Shown here: in pieces, positions 1-11,906 of the stretch
Position numbering within the stretch: the first letter of the stretch is position 1
Layout of the letters: each line of letters begins with the position of its first letter
NCBI RefSeq assembly: GCF_019649055.1
Contig: NW_026570326.1
Location: forward strand, 372,001-436,000
DNA: 64,000 nucleotides
Source: Paramacrobiotus metropolitanus
Taxonomy: Eukaryota; Tardigrada; Eutardigrada; Parachela; Macrobiotidae
Reading direction: 5' to 3'
The notes under the pieces: model-generated
What the model saw: the letters and a program-made list of their open reading frames with translations, nothing else
What the model was told of the DNA's origin: nothing
Databases searched by the model: none
Translations under genes and position numbers: made by a program

Positions 1-440
1 CATATACAGTAATGATGGTCACTTTTATGCGCCCGGAAATTTTCCGAGGCCATAGCCAATTAACTATGCCCCCGGAAAATTTTTGTACTGAAATAATTAT
101 ATTGTATGTGCATATGGGAAATTTTTCGCAACTTTATTATTACAGTCCTTTGCCACACGAAACCAAAATTACTGACACCGTATGCCGTATCCCATTTTCT
201 TCTTCACGCCGAGGTAAAAAAAAATTTGTGCAATAATTTGCACAGCCTGTACATCAGTAATAATAATTTAGTGATACAATACCAGCGGTAATCGATTGCC
301 GCTGACAGTTTTGTGATTACTTAGAGATTTTTTAGCATAGATTTGTAATGCTCCACAAATATCGATGTACCTACATGTTATTTTTTTTACCTAAACGTAA
401 AGTAGAAAATGGGATACGGCAAAGCGGCTACGGTAATTTA
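1..440. other. Left-edge intergenic stretch
   Basis: AT-rich sequence without convincing coding exons on either strand. Short open frames here lack splice context and coding-like composition. I see nothing functional. Confidence 0.4.
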
Positions 441-479
441 TTTTTGACAGTTATTCATCGGCAAAGACTTTTCGAACGG

Positions 480-605
480 TATTTTAAACGGTAAATTAAA
501 ACGATAAAGGTTTTCAAGGCGGCAAAGGTAAAGGCAAAGGCAAACTGGAAAAAGGCAAAGTGAAACGGAAAAGGCAAAGGGGCGGCAAAGGTAAAGTAGG
601 CCGAC
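480..605. repeat. Purine-rich GGCAAAG degenerate repeat
   Basis: Irregular tandem copies of GGCAAAG/GGTAAAG/GGAAAAG on the plus strand just upstream of TFP-a. The same purine-rich tract occurs in inverted orientation at about 54400-54560, upstream of TFP-j on the minus strand. It could be promoter-proximal low-complexity DNA that was copied along with the gene. Confidence 0.6.
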
Positions 606-650
606 CAAACAAGTTTTACCCCAGTCAAAGTTATTGCTGCGAACAGCAAC

Positions 651-1626
651 ATGGATTTACTGAGAACTTTGCAGTGGTCACAATGTTTCTTCTGTCAAAT
701 TGAGTTTGCTCTGCTAGGCGCCATCCACTGCCTGAAGAAGGTGGAGGTGGACAAAAACGGCAAAGCCGAATGTTACGTTTGTTCAGGTAATGTTCACTGA
801 CAAAAAGGATCCATGTCTAAGTTAGCAACTTGCAGGCTTAAAAAGTAAAGAACTACATTCTACATGTCACCTAATAAAGTTATGTATTCTATAAGGTCTT
901 ACGGTTGTCAGTAAGTATGGCCTGAAATATGAACTTCACATGGTTATTTCACGTTTTCTTGTGAATAACATGTGAGCTTTAGAGGAGGACGATAGTTGCG
1001 CCGACTGGACGGGCGACCAAAACGGAGACACTTGCGACGAATCCACAGAGCAGGCCTGCTTCACTCAGGCTGTCGGCTTTCGTGTAGCTGGAGAAAGCCA
1101 TGGTAATTGCACTTTAGTCGTATTACCGCACCTAACCAGCACTACTTCGATATGTTCTTCATTTCGAGCGATTGCACTATGCGGCCCCACATACGTGTAG
1201 ACTTTCGCATGTAGGCACGTAAGTGCAGATACTAGTAGAGCAACACGCAAATGTGTGTGAAGAGTGTAAGATAATTATGTTAATACACACATGACACAGT
1301 GCAATCGTTCGAAAAGATAGCCATATCGAAATACATATGGAAGTGTCGTGAATTTATCTGATTGAATTTTTGTGGTTAGCATTCAGAGGTCACCGAAGTA
1401 TTTTATCTGTTTTACAGTGCGTTGGAGGGTCAGGAGGGGCTGTGATAAGCTTCCTAAAAATGTTGCCAGTAATAACTACTCCTATGACACTGATGCTGTC
1501 ATGTCCAAAACAGCATTCCAAACAAATAAGCGGCTGGATTATATTAAAGTAATCCAGATAGTTTGCGTGTTAGATCTCTGTAATGACCGCAGGTTTAAAG
1601 ATACGACAGCTCCGGATAATTTATAG
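651..1626 (+). CDS. Three-finger (Ly6/uPAR-like) protein, TFP-a
   Basis: Three-exon model: 651-786, 983-1102 and 1418-1626, 154 residues. All introns are phase 1 with GT-AG ends and the frames join exactly. Exon 1 ends in the Cys-x-x-Cys start of a three-finger domain (AECYVC). Exon 2 supplies three more Cys, and exon 3 ends in the finger-closing motif VCVLDLCND. The first 35 residues are a poor signal peptide, so the true N-terminus may lie in another exon. The last exon is clearly related to that of TFP-j (shared LDYIKVIQIVC / LDYVKIVQLIC). Ly6/uPAR proteins are usually secreted or GPI-anchored binding proteins. No hydrophobic GPI tail is seen, so this one is more likely secreted. Function is otherwise unknown. 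Confidence 0.6.
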
Positions 1627-2174
1627 AATTATTAATTACAGTTGTATATTTTGTAGTACATTTTCTGAGAAATTACGATTATGTTACTTATAAATGCGGT
1701 CACAGTTTCCGCTGGATGGTACACTGTATGTACAAGCTTGTTCCATAATTTGTAACCCGTGAATTTGTATTTGTCGCTGTGCTGATGCGGTAGACATATA
1801 AGGACGATAATGTACAGTATATACTGCAGTAAGTCCAGTATAAACTATAAAGTCAACCACTTTAGCCAAGCTCGTATCTTCACGGGCTTATATCAAGATC
1901 ATGTCATCCAAGATTATATCTTCACGGGCTTTTTAACATTAATGGGATCGCAAATTATTTCTAATTAACGGAACAACATGCATAATAAAGTAACCCCGCG
2001 GGCTAAATTTGAATTAAAATTTGATTAATTTTGAATTAAAATTAATGCTGTACTTGCCATGATTCTGCAGGAAACAACTCAGGAAACGGTGCACGTTATA
2101 CCTGATAACTTGTCCGCGGCAAGCCAAAACAAATTCGCGAAAAAACACAACTGTTTCGTAAAAATATTCTTAAA

Positions 2175-5088
2175 TCAGGTAATAAAGAAATTAGCAGAAA
2201 GTAAGAGCAAGCAATGGCACATATTTGTTGCGGTTGCGTCTGCGTCCGATTTAATGACTTCCAGTACGGTCTTGTTGTTACAGAGAGGGGTGTTGCAAAT
2301 ACAGTAAACATGTTGACATGGGCCAGGTGGGTTGCAATCGTCTTTTCGGTAACATCCTAGTGGCTTGTCGTATAAAAATCTGAAATGATTATCAAAGTCA
2401 TTGAACACAAATATCACCTGGAAAGAGACAAAAAACCTATAGGAATCAGATACGCCGCACAATTAAAGGATCGGTTTGGAAATGGGTTTGTCATTTGGGT
2501 GAAAAGGCATAACCAGAACTAGGAATTTAGGTGCTCTGCTTGGGCCTGGTGCCTGACAGCCGAATTTTTCTACGGAATCAGAAACTTGGGAAGTAATCGC
2601 AGCAGCGAGTTCTAATCAAACTATTTGCAACAAGAACAAAGCAATTGTCTTCGAACAAATGTCCTTAAAAGTTAAAACCAATTGTCTTACCGCTAAATGC
2701 ATTACGACGAAATCGGACGAACAGTCCGCATGGACTGTTTATGAGTAATGAGTCTAGGACTAAATTGTTCATCAATCAAATGTCCCGCGGCGACCTGTCG
2801 CTTAACCGCCTGGAATATGTAACGGCAACGTATACTTAATAAAACAGAGCGAAATACGGACACGGCTCTCAGTGTCACTTTCTACTGAGTTGTTAGGTGA
2901 TTAAGCCGCCTCCCCTTTTCAGCGATGAGACCCGATACTTTCGGCCTAAATTGAATACATGAACAAAAACTTCTCCACTTGAATTTCGCACAAAAATGCG
3001 CATACGCACAAAGATCGTTTTGACATTTTTTTCCTGTTTCGAAATGAGTTTCTCGTTTTTTCCATTTTCACACCAATGTAATTATATATATACATATGCA
3101 AAATCACTTGGCTATATAAGCAACAAAACGACGCAAGAAAGTGTTCAAAGTGCGCAAAAGTGAAACTATTCGTGAATGTACATTTTTGGAAACAAGTGAC
3201 GGCCAATGGTATTATTTTGACTTTTGTTTTGACTTAGTTCGTACATACGACTGTACGTACAGAGGCATATCACTGAAGGAATCGTCCTGGCATGATCTTA
3301 ATAGCCGTTTCTCTAAAAAAAATTTGGATTAGTTCAAATCGTTGCCATGCTTATTACGCATGCTATTGGCACTATGTATACAGTTTCACCGAAAGAATAC
3401 GGATTTGCTGCTAAGTGCCGTCATTTTCCAGACAAAGGCAAGCAAAGGTTTCCAAGCAAAGGTTTTTGGACATGCTTTATTATTTATTACTATCGAACGA
3501 ACAGTAGCTTACCGAAAGTAACTGAGTTAGTAAACGTTTGCAATTAATCATGATTTCTACTTTTGCGGTCCCGACTATCCATCTACGCTGGTAGTAAATC
3601 AATTGTGCGCCTAACATTTGGTCGCGAATAAAACCAGCTCGCGCGAATATGTTCGAATAAAATTAGCTCTGAACACTCTGGGCAATAACTATTAACAGTT
3701 ATTGCCCAGAGTGCTCAGAGAAATAAAATTAAACCTACGGAGAGCAATATTGCTCTCCGTAGGTTTCACTCCATGACGTACCCTACCTCTGCCTGTGCCC
3801 TATTTTCTGCAATGCTTAGTGCGATACGTTAGCACATCGGTGCAATTATTTATTTCTATGAATGACTTCTGTTTTTTCTTTTATTTTTCTGGCTTTGGCA
3901 ACCACTGCCAGAATTTCGAGCGAGAGGAAAGATCGAGCGAGAAGAAACTAGCGCCAGAGAAATGTCTCTTTCCTTATTTTGTCATTGACCAATAAAGTAC
4001 TACCGCCGGAAAAATTAATATATTATGTAATACTTGTACAACAAATGAAAAGACGCAGATAGTGCCTGAGTGTAGCGAATGATGATGTACGAGAGCGCTC
4101 ACTTATCTGTTGTGTGTAGATATCGTTGTAGGAGAATTACACGCAGACACGGTGCGCCAGAACCTCCCTTATAGGCCTGTCTTTTCACAGTGCGCAAAAA
4201 AAATTGTAAGCGCGGTGCGCAGATAAATAAGTTCGAAAATTAATTATACATACACCAAACCAAAGTTATCACAGTTTCTTAAAATTTTAAAATGATTATC
4301 AACGGCTTCACTACATTGCCAAATCTGAAGACTATTGTAAAATGCACTGTATTTGTTCGAAAACTGATTAGCAGGAAATTAAACGGATTCCTGATTGTTA
4401 ACCGTACATAACAGAAAGCTGGAGCTGGGATATGCGCTGTGTTCACGAATCACCAATCACAAATATGTAGATGGGTCACGTCAGCCACGCGCTGCAGTTG
4501 TTCTTCCGGTCTACTGGTTAGCGGACATATCTGTGTTGGTTGGCGACAAGCCGACAACAGTGTCGGTTTTTTAACTTTATTTCATTCCATGCCAGCCTCC
4601 ATTTAAGGCATGCTGGCCAGTTTGGATTGCTATCCGTTAATTTCTTTGAGTTGTTAACATCATACATACGGGACCGTGGCTCGTCTGCAAATCCTGTCAC
4701 AACTTCGGCGCAGTTACCCGGACAGTCCAGAATCCTGATTTCCGAAAGGGTTTTCTCAATTGGCGTGTCGGTTTTCGTTGATTTATTTAGGCAGTCAATG
4801 GGACCACCTCGAGGATTGTGATCGTAATTATTGCACCCGTAGCACTGCAGAGAGGAAACTAAAAAGAATGTGAAATTCAGTTCCATCATAAGGGTACTTG
4901 ACATATTTGTAGTTCAAAAGCAGCTAACCAATCCCGCTACGGATTGCACGAATCTAACAATGCGATGCTGTGACCCATCTACATTTATTGCTTCTGATCT
5001 ACGACAAACCTCTGCTGTGGTTAACCAACAGTACAAGTCCCACGAGGGCAAGAAAATTCGCGAAAAGACTAGATATAATGCTTTCCAT
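2175..5088 (-). CDS. Three-finger (Ly6/uPAR-like) protein, TFP-b
   Basis: Four exons on the minus strand: 5010-5088, 4670-4858, 3261-3312 and 2175-2379, 174 residues, phases consistent throughout. Exon 1 is a signal peptide (MESIISSLFANFLALVG...). Exon 2 starts the domain (LQCYGCNNYD) and carries DCPGNCAEVV. The 52-nt third exon holds one Cys. The last exon ends CICNTPLCN followed by a hydrophobic tail compatible with GPI anchoring. TFP-c and TFP-k have the identical four-exon structure, which is the strongest support for the model. The large third intron (2380-3260) and second intron (3313-4669) contain hairpins and short repeats. The likely place of action is the outer cell surface; ligand unknown. 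Confidence 0.75.
2740..2830. repeat. Fragment of a dispersed CCCGCG(A/G)CGACCTGTCGC element
   Basis: The string AATGTCCCGCGGCGACCTGT recurs with small changes near 35410-35440, where a longer copy interrupts TFP-g. This copy lies inside an intron of TFP-b. It probably belongs to a small non-autonomous DNA transposon family; ends not defined. Confidence 0.4.
3667..3720. repeat. Inverted repeat (hairpin)
   Basis: Arms 3667-3690 and 3697-3720 pair with one mismatch around a 6-nt loop. It lies in an intron of TFP-b, 10 bp before a second, perfect palindrome. Confidence 0.8.
3731..3766. repeat. Perfect 36-bp palindrome
   Basis: The sequence reads AAACCTACGGAGAGCAAT and then its exact reverse complement, with no loop. 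Together with 3667-3720 it forms two adjacent cruciform-capable units. Origin unknown; it could be the core of a fold-back element. Confidence 0.85.
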
Positions 5089-6740
5089 AATGCACAAGGT
5101 ACTTGCAACAGCATAAACTGGCTCAATAAAATAATGTAAATGAATTTTCAGCATCCAGAGCAATACCAAAAAAACAAAACTTATGCCACGATGCTAGGGT
5201 AAAAAATTCACGGAGAGATGGTTTAGTACTTTGAAGGGATAACAAATGCCAGTGTTAACATCATGATTATCTAAACAGTAAAAACTGGCTACGCAAAAAA
5301 GGACGCATTCAATAGCGTACACAATCGGGACTTATCGCGCGTCAAGCAAAACCCAATACTTTAACTTACTGTGTTGCAGCTATATGGGTACGAGCGTTAA
5401 CACATTTAGAAGTCTTAAACGCAACGCCACAATCGGTGTAATTGACGCAGTTTCCGAACGCCTTGAAGTTGCTATGGTATCCGCAATCTCAGGCGCAAAA
5501 TCTTCAGTGCCGAGGTGGTTTCTGGCATTGGTGTAAGAAGGACTGAGGCCTGAGAGCAGTGATGTTTTGCATTCTCTCCATATTCTGTCATTAGTCGTAT
5601 CAACTCGTATGATTTTTTTCTTTAGTTCATGCTTTCAGCGCCGATTAAACGTAACAATATAATACGTATTAACCCGTGAAAGTTAATTGTCCTTGCAGCG
5701 GAGGCTTCCTTGCAATATGGCTACGACGATTCAGAGAGGGCTTTGCGGGAGCGGATCCGGGGGAATCTTACTGCGCCTAAACAACCAGAAATATATTATA
5801 TAACTTAATATTTCAAAAAATAATCGGAAACATTTGGTTTTTGCAACAATAAATTCGGCATAATAATCCTGGACAAATCAGCTGTGCGCCGCGCTGTACA
5901 TCATGTTCTTATGATTCCCAAATTCTTAAGACTTTTATTCTATTCGCTTTCTTTGGTGTCCACCTTATTGCTGTTATTACAGGGCGGAAACGTATCGTTC
6001 CCTGTCGTTTCATGGGTACGGTGTCTAGCGCCATCGTTGCTTCTTACCAGTTACTACGCTTGGTTTTTAAATTTGTTGTTGCGCATTGCGCAAAAACCAT
6101 TTAGGGCAAACACCGTAATTATCGATTTTGAAGTCCTGTGTCATAAATATGTATTTGTAGTGCCTCCCATGGGGTTCTGTTTTTCGAACTGATTTTCTTG
6201 CCAAAACATCATCGCTACGAGCTGATGATTGACCCCTGAGTCTCACTGAAGCAAAGGTCAATTGTTGGAAATCACTTGTAAGAGGGAAAAAACTCTGTTG
6301 CACTTTGAATCAGCAAAAAAATGGGTGACTGAAAACTGAGATCACCGCCGCCGTAATCCTGGTCCCGATGATTAATATTGCACGAGCAAATTCGGGTTCA
6401 GTTTATTCGATCTATCAATGGCAAAAATTTGAGTCTGGCTGCCGTTAGATGGAACGCCGATGCTGTCCAGTGTTAAAATTTCGGTCGAAAACTAGGAGTG
6501 ACGATAATGACTTCGGTTGCTTCTTCCGCGTTTAAATCTGAAATATTTTTATGGTGCCTATCAGGCTTGATGTCACTTTAATTAATTAGCTACTGCCTGA
6601 ATAAAATTTAATGGTATCTAATGCACTTTATAGCAGCAAAAGTGGATGAACAGAAGCAGAAATCGTGGCGGTCCATAACAAGAGGCCGAAAACATGCACG
6701 ACTAGAAGTTAGTACCTACCAGAGCTGGTCCGTTATGAAT
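5089..6740. other. Intergenic stretch
   Basis: No exon supported. A hydrophobic open frame at 5884-6192 has no ATG at its start and no family resemblance, so I do not call it. The remainder is unremarkable AT-rich sequence. Confidence 0.35.
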
Positions 6741-6744
6741 TTTT

Positions 6745-6995
6745 CGCCTCCGTTACGATACCGATCCGATAATTAAACTCTCCGATACGATTCCGATACC
6801 GCTACGATTTTTGCTCAAAATCTCCGATACGATAAATCCGACAATCCGATTTAAAAACGAAAATTTTTACGTGAAAATTTTCCGCTACGCTATAGATTTT
6901 GCCGCTCTGCCCGATAAGCAATTTTTCCGATCCGCTACGATACCATATAAAACTTTTCCGATACCGGTTTTTCCGATGAAAACATCGGAATTATC
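6745..6995. repeat. Degenerate CCGATACGAT tandem array
   Basis: About 250 bp built from variants of CCGATACGAT, CCGATCCG and CCGCTACG interspersed with AT-rich gaps. The spacing is irregular, so this is a decayed minisatellite or a scattered-site array rather than a clean satellite. It sits about 240 bp beyond the stop codon of the secreted module gene at 7235-8011. Confidence 0.7.
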
Positions 6996-7234
6996 GGAGT
7001 TATCGAACATAGCGGCGCATTACAGTCTGCCGGTTGCACTAAGGTAAGCTCAGTGATTACGCTAATCGACCTTAGCGACTCATCGCTTGATCTGCGCAAC
7101 GCGACGTTGTCCTGTAATTTGTTCCAATAACTGCAATATATTTTATTGATTCAGAAAACGAGAAAAATATTTTCTGTTTTTGCTGGTGGCAAAACATTGC
7201 AGTTTTCACTCACTTATCGGCTGCGTCGGGCCTG

Positions 7235-8011
7235 TTACGCTACAGTACCATATATCACCATTGTTCTAATCATCTGCAAATTAATGCGACTAAAAGAGAC
7301 GTCTTTTGCCGTTAGCTGTCTCGTATCCGCATCGTATTTGGCATACTTTGTTGGATTCAAAGCGGTAAAGCGTTTCACGTAAGCCTGAATGTCTTGTGTT
7401 GGAACATTCCCAGGATCTTTCAGACTATATTTGAATCCATCGTCGTATGCACGGCCATTTGTTCTCCGGAGCTGTTCCGGAAGATAGCAATACTGATTTC
7501 GAGGAAATGCGATGACACCTAATCGAATTTGGTTGCCTTCGGACTGGATTTGCATCGGAGCTCCCTGGACATCCGAGCCAGCAAAACTTGCTACAATTGC
7601 CGACTGGTAGCAGGCGTCGGGCGCTTTCTTGAACATCTTCACTATATCGACGATCCTCACGGAGGGTCGGTCGTTGTCGTCTGGCCAGTACAGTGGATTT
7701 AGGGACGGATCTCTATCCGGCTTTGTGATGTTTCTTTCCGCAGAAAGAATCGCCATAAACAGATCAAATAGCCGCGGTTGCTGGCTGGCGCTAGCGATCT
7801 TTATCTGATCTAAGATCTGCCGAAACCACTCGGCGAGCTTATCTTCAGAAATATAAATCTCCTTCACTGTTCGAAATTTATTATCAATATCGCTATAGAT
7901 TTCCGTGCTGCGCACATGCCGGTTACCAAACCGGATCATCTCATTTTGGCCGTAATCAACCAAGAGGCCAACTAATAGGACAATGCACGTCTTTACACCG
8001 TATGATTGCAT
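7235..8011 (-). CDS. Secreted protein carrying the LLM module
   Basis: Single-exon gene, 258 residues from the ATG at 8011. Residues 1-20 look like a signal peptide (hydrophobic CIVLLVGLLV). Residues about 31-117 align by eye with the central module of the LLM proteins: RHVRSTEIYSDIDNKF against EHVQ...MYAAINQKL, then IYIS against VYLT, then QPRLFDLFMAILS against a similar TL..LI..AL segment, and finally YWPDDNDRP against FW.DDN.RP. The rest (with CYQSAIVASF, NQIRLGVIAFP and the end RTMVIYGTV) is shared only with the protein at 41758-42522. No membrane segment or Link-like domain. It lies head-to-head with LLM-1, ATGs 372 bp apart. Family not known to me; a soluble partner or decoy of LLM proteins is inference. 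Confidence 0.8.
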   Translation of the reverse strand: MQSYGVKTCIVLLVGLLVDYGQNEMIRFGNRHVRSTEIYSDIDNKFRTVKEIYISEDKLAEWFRQILDQIKIASASQQPRLFDLFMAILSAERNITKPDRDPSLNPLYWPDDNDRPSVRIVDIVKMFKKAPDACYQSAIVASFAGSDVQGAPMQIQSEGNQIRLGVIAFPRNQYCYLPEQLRRTNGRAYDDGFKYSLKDPGNVPTQDIQAYVKRFTALNPTKYAKYDADTRQLTAKDVSFSRINLQMIRTMVIYGTVA

Positions 8012-8078
8012 GCTGGCCACTCTGGATAACGCAACATGTATCAGTTTTCGTAATGGTAGAACAGTCGGAGTAAGGAAT

Positions 8079-8088
8079 TTTTATAAAA
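8079..8088 (-). promoter_or_regulatory. Possible TATA box for the secreted module gene
   Basis: The minus strand reads TATAAAA about 70 bp upstream of the ATG at 8011, inside the divergent spacer shared with LLM-1. Position fits a short 5' leader, but in AT-rich DNA such a match can be chance. Confidence 0.3.
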
Positions 8089-8382
8089 TAATACGCACAT
8101 TTGGTTGCGGCATCGGTATATGCAGTGAAAGGATTGTATTAAATAGTACTGTCTGTAAAAGGTCACAGATGTTGCGTACATGGCAACACACTATTTACAC
8201 ACAGAGGCACCTTAACTGTTTGACAGACCTATTATGTACGTAGTTACGTACTAAAACGTACTCATCTTGTAGTTGAAGCCAGGAAGATGCGCGCTGAACT
8301 GGCAGCGACCTGGGTTCGTGTTTACAGTAGCTTAATGACTGAGAGAACCCAGTTGTAATAATTTTAGCAAATTCTCGTGAAC

Positions 8383-10811
8383 ATGGCACAACGATTTCTT
8401 GCCTTTATCACTCTTCTGACAAGACGATACCTATTTGTAATTTCGTTGGTGTTTTTACTTGTTGTAATCGTGATTCTCACATATTTAATGCTCTTCAGCA
8501 GAAATGTCGAATCTGGTAAGATAAGCAACTGTTACACATTGGTTTACTTATGCATTTCATTGACGCAAACATCCCGACTGTAAATTTCAGTAAAAGGTCG
8601 CTCCGTTATTCTTTCTTATCTTCGCTAATCAATTTTTTCTAATTTCTGCGCCCGCCTGGTTGATATTTCATTTACTGTATATCCTTGCAGAAAATGAGTG
8701 CGAATGCGCGGCGACCCATCAGCGGACCACGGGCAACCAGCAATCTGCCAAAAGAGCTGACAGTAAGTCAAAGCTGCCACTCTCTTGGGACTCCGAGTAT
8801 TGAACTACGATAACTGAAACGCTTGCTTCGTAGATGTTAGTCAAAACCAACTATCTGAGACCCTGCCCGTCGAAACCCCACCTGCTATACCATGGAGCAA
8901 ATACGAAATCTCCCGTACAGCGTCCTTCTCATTTCCTTACAAGGACTTCCGCGTCCTCGTGTACGAACGAGGCCCAGTAGCCGTTGGGACCACCAAACCA
9001 TCCGTGTATTATTTTTCCCCGGCGCTGATCCTGAACACATCCAGCGCGAATACCTCGTTTAATTGGTTTGAGCAGCGTTTTGTTGTGACCTTTTCCCTGA
9101 TCATGTACAACAAGGATTACACGGACCACATCAAGGCGAAGATCTTACAGATCATGAATGTCCAAGTTAAGGATCAAAACCTGCATGTGATGCCCATCGA
9201 GGAAATGCGCCTGATTAGCTCTAACCCGGAATGGGACTCAGAGATCGAAGTGGACACGACCTGGCGATCGTACAGCAGCCAATCCGACAGCAGTGAATTT
9301 CGCATCTTCTGCAACAACGGGTTTAAGTGTCAGCGTTTAAAAGAAGGCATCGAGAAAAAAGGCAGTGAGTTTATCGGCGATATAGAAGTCCACTACGCGC
9401 TAGAATCACAGCGGAGTGCGGCGCGCCGTCTGACACTGACGGCCGAGCACATCCAAACCGGGAAGATGTTTACGGAGCTTGAGCAGCGTTATGCCGGGTA
9501 CGACGAAGTGTATTTGAACGGTGAAGATTCCAAACGCATGCAGCAAGAAATCGCCAGCAATGTCATGGCAGCGGAAATTGCCGATAGTGAATACGTGAGC
9601 GGTGAGCAGTCACCGACGTTACTCAAGTTTATCGAACAGGCGCTCAGTCTGCAGGAAGTCAGTTCGGCGAAATTCACTCCGGAAATGTGGAAATCGGTGT
9701 ACTGGAAGGACGAGAACTCCCGTCCGGATAAGATCACCCGGGAATACCAAAACTCTTTTGACAAGCAGGACCGCGAAACGCAGAGCCGGATTATGGATTA
9801 CTTTAAGAAAGCGGAGAAGGAGAGCTGGTGCGCGAAGACGGGTGGTGGTGTCAGCGAAGTGGCTTCCGGAAACCTGAAGGTGTGCTCCGACACGAGCAGC
9901 TCATCGGCTCAGCGGAACGAGATGGAGAATTATTTGCGAAATATCAATGAAGGACGGAAAGCGACGGAAATGCAGGGCGAGAAATTTGTGCCGAAAGAAA
10001 TGTCTTTGAAACGGACGAACATTGCCAAGCTGAAACAGACCAGCAGTTTGGGTACAGTTTCGGTGAGCAACTAGAAAAGAATTCAAGCGAATTTCGCTTA
10101 CAAAAGCGGTCATATGCGGCGATAGGAAAAACTTTTCCGAAACGTATGGGGTACATTACGTGCATAACACATCTTATTTTAAAAGTGAATGTTATTACAT
10201 TTATTATCATTCCTGTTTTTTTTATTTAGATCAAAATTTCGAAAATTATCGGTGTTATGAAGACCAACGTGAACTTCCTGGAAACCGTGGCTAATAGTTC
10301 CCAAGCAAACACCATATCGACAGCGCCACCCGCCGCAGAAGGAGCATCTGCTGGCCGGAAACCATTATCCGATATCCGAGAAGTATTTCACGTCCGCGTC
10401 GCCAGCTCCGCCATAACGTACAGGAAAGAAGAAGCAGCTAGTATTTGCCAGTCAGTTTTCAATTCGACGTTAGCGAGTTTAGCGAATATGCGCGATGCAT
10501 GGCTGGACGGCGCTGACTGGTGCGAAGTGGGCCACATACTGGAAGAAAGGACCTTAGCGTATCCCGCACGCGATTGTTTGCGACCAGCGACGAGCAGCTA
10601 TCGCGGGGATATTTGCTACAAAGATGTCGGGCAGATTAATAGTTATGTCGCCGCCGAATTTGGCCTAGATTATAATATGCAGCTGTCCGGGTTTAATTGC
10701 TTCGGTATTAAACCGCTGAGCGGAGGTGCGAGAATTTACGGTGGCTATGAATTACTAGTCCTGCCGTTCAACCAGAACAGAATAGGACAATATCAGCACA
10801 CAATTAAATGA
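8383..10811 (+). CDS. Type II membrane protein with C-terminal Link-like domain, LLM-1
   Basis: Four exons: 8383-8515, 8691-8762, 8834-10062 and 10230-10811, 671 residues; phases 1, 1, 0 all match. Residues about 16-39 are one membrane segment with two Arg just before it, so the short N-terminus is probably cytosolic and the rest extracellular. A 72-nt exon encodes a Cys-containing stalk. Then comes an unrecognised domain beginning near WSKYEISRT, with a conserved pair CNNGFKC (residues 228-234) and the shared module at about 271-367. The C-terminus (about 529-650) has Link-domain landmarks: EVFHVR, EEAASICQ, LASLANMRDAW, GADWCEVGH, AYPARDC, FNCFGIKP. Link domains bind hyaluronan in vertebrate proteins; binding here is unproven. 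Near copy of LLM-5. Confidence 0.85.
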
Positions 10812-11906
10812 AAGCGAAGTACCAGATTTTTTAGAAGGTTTAACCAATGCCGTACGGCTTACTCTATAGCGAGTCAAAGTTAACCATTTAACCGGTGAAA
10901 CGTGGCGTTTCAAGGCTCACCATGGGCACGCAATTTAAGCCTCATTTAAAATGCCGGGGTTGTGGCATTTAATTCGGACAGTAGATCATAGCCCACGGGG
11001 AGGAGAGATCTTGTGTCTAGCATTACAAATTACCGTAGTTATAAATGACGTCCACGATCTGCATCATTTAGTGTAATGTACTAACATTTACGAGGTAAAT
11101 GTGCTGTCGTGTTTGAAGTTTACTACTGTACTTAATTTCGACAATTTAAGGTGTGTTACCGCTACTGAGTGTGTGCGCCAGGGCGCCGCAATCAGACTGC
11201 AGTTTGTCAAAACCAACCAGCCTCCAAGAAGTCGCTGAGTCGAAGCCAGTGGCTAGCTGCCACCTCTGGGATAGTGGTGGTAGCTTGGGCATTTACTAAC
11301 CTACGTTGCCAGTATTTAATTAAGTACTTAAACACCCCGATAGCTAAAAGGTCACTGAAATAAATTACAAAGACCGAAAAGTTTTTAAGAAATAGTTATA
11401 TTCTTTAAAATTGTTTTTATCTGGTTGGCAAGCTTAACTGCGCAAAGCTGTAAATTTCTTTTATTTTTACTTTTTCAAATGCTTCTGTAGCTGGTTCAGC
11501 TGTCTTTTTTAAGCATGTTACATTTAAAAAAGCTTGAATCTATTAAAACCTTGAAGTTTTAAAATCTATTTCATACTGTAACCCTTTAAATTTTTGTAAT
11601 CTAGTTTATTGTTCCATATCTCAAACACAACTGGTCGCGCGCTAGCGCGACCGATACTTGTAAGTAGTACTTACGAAAATGCGAACGATAACATCATACT
11701 AACACAATAATGCGTATAAGGACTTGCTATTAAAAAAAGGATTCTGTCGATACTGTGTAATCGCGGACTTATCGCACGTCAAACAAAATCGTCTTTTCCA
11801 ATGCTTTGCTAACAAACGAGCTTACGTTTTGTCATTTACTTATTTATTCATTTGTATGACATTTTATTGGATTAATGAATGTTCTCTTCCAACCTCCTCG
11901 TGCAAT
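10812..11906. other. Spacer between LLM-1 and TFP-c
   Basis: The first few hundred bases are duplicated downstream of LLM-5 (57670-58020) and are probably 3' UTR and flank. The middle (about 11150-11640) has no counterpart in block 2 and holds no convincing exon. Nothing else seen. Confidence 0.45.

Noticed and set aside
5884-6192. Hydrophobic 102-codon frame as a membrane protein
   Set aside because: It starts at GTG, has no paralogue in the window, and its hydrophobicity can come from T-rich DNA.
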